Positions 37,514 to 46,759 of a stretch of DNA of 60,086 nt are shown here, in pieces. The notes under the pieces were generated by a model. The model had not been told where the DNA came from and searched no databases. It worked only from the letters and a program-made list of their open reading frames with translations. A program made the position numbers and the translations under genes. How positions within the stretch are numbered: the stretch's first letter is position 1; each line of letters begins with the position of its first letter. The stretch is taken from the NCBI GenBank assembly GCA_027024145.1, contig JALVTF010000003.1:1-60086 (forward strand). Reading direction: 5' to 3'. Origin of the DNA: Campylobacterales bacterium (lineage in GTDB: Bacteria > Campylobacterota > Campylobacteria > Campylobacterales > Nitratiruptoraceae).

Positions 37514-38240
37514 TCAACCTAAAAATTTTGAGATTGAATGCACTACAGTTTGGTCTTTCCCTCGTCGTGGCAATTGGGCAACGCACAATGCAAAATATAG
37601 AGGCAACTGGGCTCCCGAAATAGCAAGAAATTTAATTTTGCGATACTCTAAAGAAGGTGATTTACTTTTAGATCCTATGGTTGGTGGTGGAACAACTGCT
37701 ATTGAGTGTAAACTATTAAACAGGAATCTTATTGCCTGCGATATTAATGATGAAGCGCTTGAAATTACGAAAAATGCGTTGCAATTTGAATGTATTAACA
37801 GTCCAATAATTGAGATATTTAGAAACGATGCAAGAGATTTATCATTTATAGAAGAAGAATCGATTGATTTTATTTTAACTCATCCGCCATATGCTAATAT
37901 TATTCGGTATTCTGACAATATTGATGGCGATTTGTCACAAATTAAAGATTTGGATAAATTTTGTGATGAAATAGAAAAGATTGCGAAAGAATTTTATAGA
38001 GTATTAAAAAGGGAAAAATATTGCGCTATATTAATTGGTGATACAAGAAGAAATAAATTATATCAGCCATTAGCATATAAAGTAATGGAGAGATTTTTAA
38101 AAGTCGGTTTTTTACTAAAGGAGGATATTATTAAGCACCAACACAATTGTAAAGCAACGGGCTTTTGGAAAAAAAGAAGCCAAGAATATAATTTTTTATT
38201 AATTATGCATGAGCATTTATTTGTATTTAAAAAATTGTGA
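37503..38240 (+). CDS. Second DNA methyltransferase of R-M operon (THPPY type)
   Basis: This 245-residue SAM-dependent DNA methyltransferase is of a class unlike the first. Motif X-like HNAKYRGNWAPEIARNLI precedes motif I (LDPMVGGGTTAIE, 56-68). The catalytic motif reads THPPY (126-130) in place of N/D/S-PP-Y/W, and a C-terminal ATGFWKKRSQEYNF segment follows. The order I then IV is gamma-like. It may be N4-cytosine or N6-adenine specific. Starts at 37488 and 37503 are in frame; the second gives the same 11-base overlap seen at the previous junction. It is AT-rich throughout and ends just before a hairpin with a T tract. Confidence 0.75.
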   Translation: MKNNQPKNFEIECTTVWSFPRRGNWATHNAKYRGNWAPEIARNLILRYSKEGDLLLDPMVGGGTTAIECKLLNRNLIACDINDEALEITKNALQFECINSPIIEIFRNDARDLSFIEEESIDFILTHPPYANIIRYSDNIDGDLSQIKDLDKFCDEIEKIAKEFYRVLKREKYCAILIGDTRRNKLYQPLAYKVMERFLKVGFLLKEDIIKHQHNCKATGFWKKRSQEYNFLLIMHEHLFVFKKL

Positions 38241-38258
38241 TTATCTATTAATCTAGAT

Positions 38259-38278
38259 GCCGCCAGGAGGCGGCTTTT
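38259..38278 (+). terminator. Intrinsic terminator of the R-M operon
   Basis: GCCGCC (38259-38264) and GGCGGC (38269-38274) form a 6-bp GC stem with an AGGA loop, followed by TTTT. It is 18 bases past the operon's last stop and marks the return to chromosomal base composition. The T run touches the stop codon of the convergent YceI gene. Confidence 0.7.
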
Positions 38279-38834
38279 ACATCATAGATTTTATCTGCTC
38301 TATCGTGTCGCGCGCTTTTTGTGCCGGAGTTTGTTCACTTATAATGAAGCGCAGCTCCACGTCGTTCCAGGTTTTTCCCTGATGCTTGGCATAGCAGGCT
38401 TTGTTGATGCTATGCAATGCCTCTGAGCTGCTAAAATCGAAAAGATCGATCACACCTTTGGCCGTGATAGTAGAGCCCTTCTTTTCATAGGAAAAAGGTA
38501 CATCTTTTGTCACGCCGTTGAGGGTGATGGCGACGGTGAGGGTTTTGTCGCCGACGCTTTGTATCTTGGCGCTGATGTCACCCTTGAGTTTGGAGAAAAA
38601 GAAGCTATCCAGCGTCTTGTCGCGCCCCGGGTTATTGGTGTCGACGCTGTGCTTGTTGATGATGACTTCTGCGCCTTCGAGGCAGTTTTTGCCGGGCGTA
38701 TAGGCGATTTTGTCGAAGGTTCCTTTGACCTCGAGCTTCAGCGGCGTCTTGAATGCCGTCCACTGCAGGCTCTCTAGCTCGCAATCAGCCAGCGCGAAAA
38801 TCGCTACCGTTACAAAGAGGATCAACTTTTTCAT
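38277..38834 (-). CDS. YceI-like periplasmic protein
   Basis: This 185-residue protein has a cleavable signal peptide (about 1-16, ending ALA) and a YceI-like lipocalin-type beta-barrel domain. YceI proteins bind polyisoprenoids in the periplasm. Their function is uncertain, and some respond to base or redox stress. Two cysteines lie after the cleavage region (DCELES, KNCLEG). The ATG at 38834 follows GGGAG; four upstream codons in the same frame are less likely. It starts two bases after the rhodanese stop. Confidence 0.75.
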   Translation of the reverse strand: MKKLILFVTVAIFALADCELESLQWTAFKTPLKLEVKGTFDKIAYTPGKNCLEGAEVIINKHSVDTNNPGRDKTLDSFFFSKLKGDISAKIQSVGDKTLTVAITLNGVTKDVPFSYEKKGSTITAKGVIDLFDFSSSEALHSINKACYAKHQGKTWNDVELRFIISEQTPAQKARDTIEQIKSMM

Positions 38835-38836
38835 AA

Positions 38837-39706
38837 CTACTCCCATCTAAATTTTGTGAGGGGCATTTTGGGATCATTCGCCCACTCTTTCATGCTCGCA
38901 TCGTAGAGTCTGGCTTGCGTAAAGCCCAAGATCCGATGGAGCACGAACCAGTTCATACTGGTTTCCAGTCCACCTGTACAATATGTTATGACAGTTTCGT
39001 TGGGATTTAGCCCAAGCCCGTCGACTAACATCTCCTTTAAGAGTTCTTTTGGTTTGAAGGTGCCATCTTCATAGAAACTATATTTCCAAAAATAGCTTGT
39101 TGCATGGGGGATATGCCCGGCTCTTGGTAGGACCTTTTGCTTGCGCGCACCGAAGTAGAAATCTGGCGGACGAGCGTCAAGCATCCGGACTTTGCCGATA
39201 AGTGCGTAAACCTCTTTTTTGTCTATGACGAGAGTGGGGTGGAGTTGGACTGTGTAGTGCGAAGGTGTGTTTTTTGGCACCTCGTTCGAGACGGGAAATC
39301 CCATCTTTTTGTACTTCGTAAAGCCTCCATCGAGGATGGCGCTTCGTGTGATGCCGTGTAGCTCCAGCGCCCATGCTACGTAGCTTGCTTTGAGCAGATC
39401 TTTGCCGCTATGGTGCGAGTAGATGAGGACGCGGGAGTCTTCGTCTATGCCCAGTTTGCGTAACAGTGCTTCTATCTCTTTGGGCGAGCGCACCAGCAAA
39501 TAGCTGCCGTGATGGGCGCGCCAAAGGCCGATAGGCGCATTGATGGCTCCGGGGATGTGGCCTTTTGCATAGACTCGGGGTGTGCTCACATCGAGGATTA
39601 CGAGATCCTTGGCACCCAGCATCTGCGCCGCTTCCTTTGCGCTCACCACAGGACCGAAGGCAAAGGCCCAGAGGGCCGTGAGGGTGAGGAATAGGAGCTT
39701 TCTCAT
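38837..39706 (-). CDS. Exported two-domain rhodanese (thiosulfate sulfurtransferase)
   Basis: The 289-residue protein has a signal peptide (about 1-17) and two rhodanese domains (about 25-140 and 155-285). The first lacks a catalytic cysteine. The second has the active-site loop YCTGGLET (Cys about 243) with the CxxGxxT pattern typical of thiosulfate sulfurtransferases. In the periplasm it could move sulfane sulfur between thiosulfate, polysulfide and acceptors, which fits sulfur-based respiration, although direct evidence is lacking. Its start overlaps the thioferritin gene by 4 bases (ATGA). Confidence 0.9.
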   Translation of the reverse strand: MRKLLFLTLTALWAFAFGPVVSAKEAAQMLGAKDLVILDVSTPRVYAKGHIPGAINAPIGLWRAHHGSYLLVRSPKEIEALLRKLGIDEDSRVLIYSHHSGKDLLKASYVAWALELHGITRSAILDGGFTKYKKMGFPVSNEVPKNTPSHYTVQLHPTLVIDKKEVYALIGKVRMLDARPPDFYFGARKQKVLPRAGHIPHATSYFWKYSFYEDGTFKPKELLKEMLVDGLGLNPNETVITYCTGGLETSMNWFVLHRILGFTQARLYDASMKEWANDPKMPLTKFRWE

Positions 39707-40221
39707 TTCTCGCCTTTGAGTTTGAACTGATCGATAAACTCTTCGATATCTTCATAGAGCGCTTGCAGATCCTCTTCATGCTCCACTTCATCAGCGAGGA
39801 TTTGGCTGACGATATCGTAGGTGACAATATCCTTGCCCTGGGTCATTTCGGCGATACGGCTATAGACGTCGATGGCACACTGCTCGCCCTTGATGGCTTG
39901 CTCCAGGACTGCGAGGACATCGGGATTGGTAGGCGCTTCGTAGGTGCAGTTGGCCAGATCGAACCACTCTTTGGGGTGCAGTATAGGTGTACCGCCCAAT
40001 TGCAAAATACGATCGGCTACCATGTTTGCGTGGCGCAGCTCGTCTTGGGCGTGCTGGTTGAGCTCGGCCACCACGCCGTCTTTCATGATCCCTTTGACCA
40101 CTTTGGCTTCGATGAAGTACTGATAGTAGGCCAGCCATTCGTCTGCATAGGCTTTGTTGAGCAACTTGATCACCTCGTCCACTTCGATGCCGTGAATGAT
40201 GCTGATACCTTTTTTGGCCAT
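39703..40221 (-). CDS. Thioferritin-like / Dps-like ferritin protein
   Basis: This 172-residue four-helix ferritin-like protein shows di-iron ligands: EWLAYYQY (E28), E61 and H64 in QDELRHA, E113 and E145/H148 in DEVEHEED. Cys92 and Cys115 are placed as in the DPS-like (thioferritin) family, which has a conserved cysteine pair near the ferroxidase centre and protects DNA by consuming peroxide and storing iron. The ATG at 40221 follows AAAGGAG; the frame is open 11 codons upstream. Location between katG and a rhodanese supports a peroxide/iron role. Confidence 0.8.
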   Translation of the reverse strand: MAKKGISIIHGIEVDEVIKLLNKAYADEWLAYYQYFIEAKVVKGIMKDGVVAELNQHAQDELRHANMVADRILQLGGTPILHPKEWFDLANCTYEAPTNPDVLAVLEQAIKGEQCAIDVYSRIAEMTQGKDIVTYDIVSQILADEVEHEEDLQALYEDIEEFIDQFKLKGEK

Positions 40222-40291
40222 TGTCCGCTCCTTTGGAAAATTTTTTTCTATCAAAAACTATTATAATAGAATAACATTAAGTGTTTATTAA

Positions 40292-42544
<2,253 letters not shown>

Positions 42545-42573
42545 TTAGGAAAAAATAAATTAGTAGAAAAAAA

Positions 42574-42591
42574 TTATGATTTGTACCATAA
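42574..42591. promoter_or_regulatory. 18-bp imperfect palindrome, candidate PerR/Fur operator at katG
   Basis: TTATG at 42574-42578 and CATAA at 42587-42591 are inverted around an 8-base centre (ATTTGTAC). The site covers the best -10 candidate for katG (CATAAT on the minus strand). The AT-rich inverted repeat is consistent with a Fur-family operator. The exact PerR box of this organism is unknown. Confidence 0.5.
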
Positions 42592-42597
42592 CAGTTT

Positions 42598-42608
42598 CTT
42601 ATGATAAG
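42598..42608. promoter_or_regulatory. Second palindrome in katG-perR region
   Basis: CTTATGATAAG is a perfect 5-bp inverted repeat around one base, 6 bases from the first palindrome and containing the same TTATGAT core. Confidence 0.4.
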
Positions 42609-42623
42609 CTGAGAAAGTAAACT

Positions 42624-42634
42624 ATATTCAATAT
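42624..42634. promoter_or_regulatory. Third palindrome, next to the perR -35 box
   Basis: ATATTCAATAT is a perfect 5-bp inverted repeat around one base, ending 3 bases before the -35 element of the Fur-family gene. It would be suited to autoregulation. Confidence 0.35.
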
Positions 42635-42637
42635 CAT

Positions 42638-42666
42638 TTGACAAAAGTGATGAATTGATGTATAAA
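42638..42666 (+). promoter_or_regulatory. Sigma-70 promoter of the PerR/Fur-family gene
   Basis: TTGACA (42638-42643) and TATAAA (42661-42666) are separated by 17 bases, a near-consensus promoter with a real -35 box, unusual among the promoters in this window. The leader would be about 15 bases. Confidence 0.75.
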
Positions 42667-42687
42667 TGCGCTAACAAGGGGGATAAG

Positions 42688-43092
42688 ATGGAAACAAGAT
42701 ATATGGAGTATGCGAATCTGCTCAAGCAAAAAGAGCTCAAGTCCACGCCGCAGCGTGTGGCGATGCTGGGGATTCTCGATAGAAAAGGGCACGCGGATAT
42801 CGACTATATCTATAACGAGATAAAAAAGGATTTTGTCTCCATTTCATTAGCGACGGTCTATAAAAACGTCAATACGATGCTGGGAGCCGGCATCATCCAA
42901 GAGATCAAAGTGCCCTATCAAAAGAGCAAATTCGAAATCACCAAGCACAAGCACAGCCACTTCGTATGTGAAAAATGCGGTGAAGTCTACGATATCCAAG
43001 AACCCAAAAAGCTCGATGTGGAGCTACCCGAAGGCTTCGAGCCGAAAGAGGCTTCCGTAATGATCATGGGTGTCTGCCCCTCTTGCAAGTAG
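42688..43092 (+). CDS. perR: Fur-family regulator, probable PerR
   Basis: This 134-residue metal-dependent regulator has an N-terminal winged helix (LKSTPQRVAML; LATVYKNVNTM, the recognition helix) and a C-terminal dimerisation domain with the regulatory HKHSHFVC histidines and two CxxC pairs (CEKC, CPSC) for structural zinc. The divergent katG gene favours peroxide sensing (PerR) over iron sensing (Fur). The ATG at 42688 follows a G-rich ribosome binding site and the predicted transcription start; 11 further codons upstream are untranslated by this view. It ends 3 bases from convergent xth. Confidence 0.85.
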   Translation: METRYMEYANLLKQKELKSTPQRVAMLGILDRKGHADIDYIYNEIKKDFVSISLATVYKNVNTMLGAGIIQEIKVPYQKSKFEITKHKHSHFVCEKCGEVYDIQEPKKLDVELPEGFEPKEASVMIMGVCPSCK

Positions 43093-43095
43093 CTG

Positions 43096-43872
43096 CTACC
43101 TAAGCGTCAAGACCACCGGCGCGTGGTCGCTGGGGGTAGGGGAGCGACGCTTCCTGGTCCACATATCCACGACGATCTCTTCGCAGCGCTCTTTGATAGG
43201 CTCTGAGCCTAAGATATAATCTATCCGCATTCCCAAGTCTTTCCACACCGCACCGCCTTTGTAGTCCCACCAGGTAAACTGTTTTTTCTCTGGATGGCAG
43301 GCGCGAAAAAGATCGATGAGGCCGATAGAGAGAAACTCCTCGAAGGCTTCTCGCTCATCGTCCATGAAGCCGATAGTACCGCGCAAGAGCTCTGCATCCC
43401 ACACATCGATATCGTCGCGTGCCACGTTCATATCGCCTAACACCACGACGGAGTCTTGAGAGAGATCGAAACTCTTTGTGATATATGTTGCAAGATTTTT
43501 GAAGAAGTTGAGTTTGTAGATATGCCTCTCGCCATCCGTATCGCCGTGGGGTGCATAGACGTTGCATACTTCTATGCCTTGGATGCGTGCGCGGATGAAA
43601 CGCTTTTGCTCGTCCCACATCGGATCGCCGAAGCCTTTGTGCACCTCCTCAAAGCCAAGCTTAGAGCATATTGCTACGCCGTTGTAGGCCTTTTGGCCAA
43701 AGACTGCGCACTCATAGCCGAGCTCACTGAAATCTTCATAAGGGAAATTTTCATCGGTGCATTTTATCTCTTGTAAGCAGAGCACATCGATGGGATTTTT
43801 TTCCGTCAGCCAGCGCTTGACGAGCTCAAGACGTGCTTTGATGGAGTTGACGTTGAAGGTCGCTATCTTCAT
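43096..43872 (-). CDS. xth: Exodeoxyribonuclease III / AP endonuclease
   Basis: This is a base-excision repair enzyme that cuts at abasic sites and trims blocked 3' ends. The 258-residue protein starts MKIATFNVNSIK and contains LCLQEIK (metal-binding Glu, about residue 34), the VYAPHG segment, GDMNVA (about 151), the DYILGS region and a C-terminal SDHAPV with catalytic Asp-His. The start lies 47 bases inside the small membrane protein gene upstream; the longer open frame has no better start. Its place beside katG and perR fits defence against oxidative DNA damage. Confidence 0.95.
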   Translation of the reverse strand: MKIATFNVNSIKARLELVKRWLTEKNPIDVLCLQEIKCTDENFPYEDFSELGYECAVFGQKAYNGVAICSKLGFEEVHKGFGDPMWDEQKRFIRARIQGIEVCNVYAPHGDTDGERHIYKLNFFKNLATYITKSFDLSQDSVVVLGDMNVARDDIDVWDAELLRGTIGFMDDEREAFEEFLSIGLIDLFRACHPEKKQFTWWDYKGGAVWKDLGMRIDYILGSEPIKERCEEIVVDMWTRKRRSPTPSDHAPVVLTLR

Positions 43873-44038
43873 TGCGCAGTTCCTCGAGTATCTCTTGATT
43901 GATTTTCTTTTGATCGGGTTCGAAGGGGTGCTCATCCTCTTTGGGCTTGCGAAACTCTATGTAGGTGCCCACGAGTCCCACGAGGATGATAAACGCAAAG
44001 ATCAAAATCTTGCTCAGATCTCCGGCCTTTAGGTCCAT
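43826..44038 (-). CDS. Small single-pass membrane protein
   Basis: I do not recognise this 70-residue protein. It has a short N-terminus, one transmembrane helix (about 11-29: LIFAFIILVGLVGTYIEF) and a Pro/Glu/Lys-rich charged tail (about 32-70). The ATG at 44038 follows AAGGA and shares one base with the sixA stop (TAATG). Its last 47 bases encode the start of xth in another frame. Confidence 0.6.
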   Translation of the reverse strand: MDLKAGDLSKILIFAFIILVGLVGTYIEFRKPKEDEHPFEPDQKKINQEILEELRNEDSDLQRQLHQSTS

Positions 44039-44507
44039 TACAGATTCCTTAGGAGTTTGGGATAGAGCATACCGCAAAGGGTGAAGTACTCCTCACCCTC
44101 CATCTCTATTATACCAGCTTTGCGCACTTTGACGTGGAGCTCATCACAACCGCTAAAATGGGCGATGGTTTGGGAAATGTCTGGTTCGTGCCCCACCAGA
44201 GCCACATTTTCATAGCCGCGAAAGCGTTCGATAGTCTCTTCGTAATCGAGTGGCGTGGCACCAGGATTGAGCTTGGAGGTTTCGAAATATTTGACATTTG
44301 GGTAGACCTCTTTGAGCAGTTCGGCGGTTTGCGCTGCGCGAACGGCTTTCGAGGAGACTATCACGTCGATAGGATACATCTCGGGCAAAAATGCGAAAAA
44401 TCCTCTTGCTTTTTTGATGCCGTGTTCGTCCAGAGGGCGCAGAAGGTCATCTTCTTGCCAATCCTCACGTGCCAGGCTTTGGCATGGCGGATAAAGAGTA
44501 TGCGCAT
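44038..44507 (-). pseudogene. sixA: SixA-type phosphohistidine phosphatase, frameshifted
   Basis: This is a histidine phosphatase of the SixA family, which removes phosphate from phosphohistidine on HPt or PTS proteins. The ATG at 44507 (AAAGGA upstream) opens MRILFIRHAKA, containing the catalytic RHG-type motif. The conserved continuation (REDWQEDDLLRPLDEHGI, then VIVSSKAVRAAQTAEL and LVGHEPD) is in a different frame. The two parts join if one base is added near 44471-44477, most simply a third C in GCCTGG. As read, the protein is broken after about 11 conserved residues. Sequencing error or recent mutation are both possible. Confidence 0.75.
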
Positions 44508-44560
44508 AGTTCGTCCTTTGCCGAATGCTGCTTGGGTGCTCTTATTATCGAAAAAAATAT

Positions 44561-45589
44561 CTAAAGTATGAGCATCGCATCGCCATAGCTAAAAAATCGG
44601 TAGCGCTCTTTGACGGCGAGTTCGTAGAGTTCGAGGGTTTTTTCGATTCCTATGAAGGCGGCTACGAGCATGATGAGGGTCGATTTAGGCAGATGAAAGT
44701 TTGTCAGTAGATGATCGACGCGGCGAGGGGGATTGAGCGGGTGCAAAAAAAGATCGCACTCGCCGGCGCACTTTTTGGTGCGGACGTAGTACTCCACGGT
44801 GCGCGTGACGGTGGTGCCGATGGCGAGAATCTCAGTGTCGCTATCGATGAGGCGGCAGGTGGCGGGAGGGATCTCGTAGTATTCGCTGTGCATCCTGTGC
44901 TCATCGATAGTATCAGCCTCCACCGGCTTGAAGGTGCCGGCACCCACGTGGAGGGTGATGCTATAAAATGGGTGCTCTTTTTTGAGACGCTCCAAAAGCT
45001 CGTGCGTAAAGTGCAGCGAAGCGGTGGGAGCCGCCACGGCTCCAGGGTTTTTGGCGAAGAGGGGTTGGTAGTGCTCCTCATCAGCTTTCTCGTCGGCTCT
45101 ATCGATATAGGGTGGCAAGGGGATGTGGCCTATGCTATCCAGGATAGGAAGGAGTGCGGCGAAATCGAGCTCTTTGCCATCTTGATAAAAAGCGACGATA
45201 CGAGAGCCGTCCGGTTCGAGAGCCAGGACTTTCGCCTCGAGGCCTTGTGGGAAGTGCAGGAGCGTGCCTTCCTTGACCTTCCCGCGGACAAAGACGCTAA
45301 AGCGGTCGTTTGGCAAAGGGCGGTTGAGCAGCAGCTCCACCTTACCGCCCGTGCTTTTGCGTCCGTAGAGTCTGGCTTTGAGGACTTTGGTGTCGTTGAC
45401 GATGATGGCCGTTTTGGGCGGAATGAAGCGGAGGAGGTCACGCACCTGGGCGTGGGTGATGGTATCGCTGGAGCGATCATACACCAAAAGCCTCGCGCTA
45501 TCGGCAGGCGTGACGGGATATTTGGCTATGAGCTCGATAGGGAGGTGGTAGTCGTAGCTCTCCACCCGAAGAGGATCACGCTTCTTCAT
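44561..45589 (-). CDS. queA: tRNA preQ1(34) S-adenosylmethionine ribosyltransferase-isomerase
   Basis: It transfers and isomerises the ribosyl part of SAM onto preQ1 at the tRNA wobble position, forming epoxyqueuosine. The 342-residue protein has the N-terminal YDYHLPIELIAKYP segment, NDTKVLKARLYG, GAVAAPTASLHFT, and the HVGAGTFKPV motif (about 217-226), plus NFHLPKSTLIMLVAAF near the end. Its start overlaps tatC by 14 bases, although function is unrelated to protein export. Confidence 0.96.
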   Translation of the reverse strand: MKKRDPLRVESYDYHLPIELIAKYPVTPADSARLLVYDRSSDTITHAQVRDLLRFIPPKTAIIVNDTKVLKARLYGRKSTGGKVELLLNRPLPNDRFSVFVRGKVKEGTLLHFPQGLEAKVLALEPDGSRIVAFYQDGKELDFAALLPILDSIGHIPLPPYIDRADEKADEEHYQPLFAKNPGAVAAPTASLHFTHELLERLKKEHPFYSITLHVGAGTFKPVEADTIDEHRMHSEYYEIPPATCRLIDSDTEILAIGTTVTRTVEYYVRTKKCAGECDLFLHPLNPPRRVDHLLTNFHLPKSTLIMLVAAFIGIEKTLELYELAVKERYRFFSYGDAMLIL

Positions 45590-46334
45590 CGTCCTCTTCT
45601 ATCTCTTCGTCCTCTTCCTCGCTTTTTTGTGCGGGATTGACGATGCGAGCGATAACGATAGAGACACCATAGAGGATGACGAGCGGTCCTGCCATGAGTA
45701 ACTGACTCAGCACATCGGGCGGTGTGAGAATCGCAGCGATGATAAATATGATGATGATGGCGTATTTGAAGAAGTTTTTGAGTGTCTCATCCGTCACGAG
45801 CCCGAGTTTCGCGAGGAAAAAGGTGATGACAGGCAGTTCGAAAGCGATGCCAAAGCCTATCATCAGTTTCGTAAAGAAACCTACATACTCCCCGATGCTT
45901 GGCAGCGCCGTAAAGAGCTGGGAGCCGAAGTTGATGAGGTAGCTAAATCCAAAGGGAAAAACCACGTAGTAGGCAAAGAGGGCTCCCATGATGAACATTC
46001 CCGTAGCGGAAATCACGAAGGGGAGCACCATCTTCTTTTCGTGTTCGTAGAGCCCAGGAGCGATAAAGAGCCACAGCTGCCAAAAGATAATAGGCAGATC
46101 GAGGATGAGGGCAGCGAAAAAGGAGACCTTGAGTGCTGTGAAGAAGGCTTCCCCCACTTTCGTGAATATCACGTTACTGCCGGCTGGAAGCGCTTCTTTG
46201 AGGGGCATGATCATCCAATCAAGTATATGCTCCCAAAATCCAAAGCACAGCACGAACATTACGAAAATGGAAGCGAGGATAATCAGCAGCCTTTTACGCA
46301 GCTCTTCGATATGGGGTCGGAGCTCTTCAAACAT
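45576..46334 (-). CDS. tatC: Sec-independent protein translocase TatC
   Basis: TatC binds twin-arginine signal peptides and assembles the Tat pore. It has six transmembrane helices in 252 residues, the N-terminal HIEELRKRL motif with the conserved Glu, the FGFSYLINFG segment after helix 2-3, and a Glu/Asp-rich cytoplasmic tail (last 18 residues). It overlaps tatB by 8 bases and queA by 14 bases. TatA is not in the window. Confidence 0.96.
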   Translation of the reverse strand: MFEELRPHIEELRKRLLIILASIFVMFVLCFGFWEHILDWMIMPLKEALPAGSNVIFTKVGEAFFTALKVSFFAALILDLPIIFWQLWLFIAPGLYEHEKKMVLPFVISATGMFIMGALFAYYVVFPFGFSYLINFGSQLFTALPSIGEYVGFFTKLMIGFGIAFELPVITFFLAKLGLVTDETLKNFFKYAIIIIFIIAAILTPPDVLSQLLMAGPLVILYGVSIVIARIVNPAQKSEEEDEEIEEDDEEA

Positions 46335-46707
46335 TCACTTTATCCTTGTCGTCGTCGATTTTGTCTTGGAGTGACTTTTTCTTGCGCTCTTTCTTTTTAG
46401 GGGAACTATCGATGGTTTTTTTGATCTCTTCGGCCTCTTCGAGGGGATCCTCTTCCAATTCGGCGGTGATAGCGCTCATATCTTGTGTGATGGAGCTAAA
46501 TTTTTCTTTGTATTCGAGGGCTTCCTCTTTGAGTTCGCTGAGGCGAACCTCTTGTTCAAGATGCTCTTTGGCCTCTGTGACGGCGCGTTTGAAGCTGCGA
46601 AAAAATTTAGCGACGTCTATGAGAAATTGCGGGAGTTTGTCCGGGCCCAAAAATATGATAGCCACGATCGCTATCATCAAAATTTCTGTAAATCCCATAC
46701 CGAACAT
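46327..46707 (-). CDS. tatB: Sec-independent protein translocase TatB
   Basis: TatB forms the signal-peptide receptor with TatC. The 126-residue protein has a short N-terminal membrane helix (about 3-21) starting MFGMGFTEI with Glu8, the GPDKLP hinge, an amphipathic helix and a long charged tail rich in Lys/Glu. Length and tail distinguish it from TatA. AAAGGA precedes the ATG. Confidence 0.93.
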   Translation of the reverse strand: MFGMGFTEILMIAIVAIIFLGPDKLPQFLIDVAKFFRSFKRAVTEAKEHLEQEVRLSELKEEALEYKEKFSSITQDMSAITAELEEDPLEEAEEIKKTIDSSPKKKERKKKSLQDKIDDDKDKVNV

Positions 46708-46733
46708 CGAGGTCCTTTGCGCTGATTTGGCAA

Positions 46734-46739
46734 ATTGTA
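46734..46739 (-). promoter_or_regulatory. Likely -10 box for tatB-tatC-queA
   Basis: The minus strand reads TTATGTACAATTTG, with TACAAT as the -10 box, between hemW and tatB. Confidence 0.45.
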
Positions 46740-46759
46740 CATAAAATGATATTACAAAA

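Noticed and set aside
34362-38240. Prophage or integrative element
   Set aside because: No integrase, transposase, tRNA or flanking direct repeats were found.
44038-44388. Intact short SixA starting at an internal ATG
   Set aside because: That product would lack the catalytic RHG motif, which is present upstream in another frame with a proper ribosome binding site.
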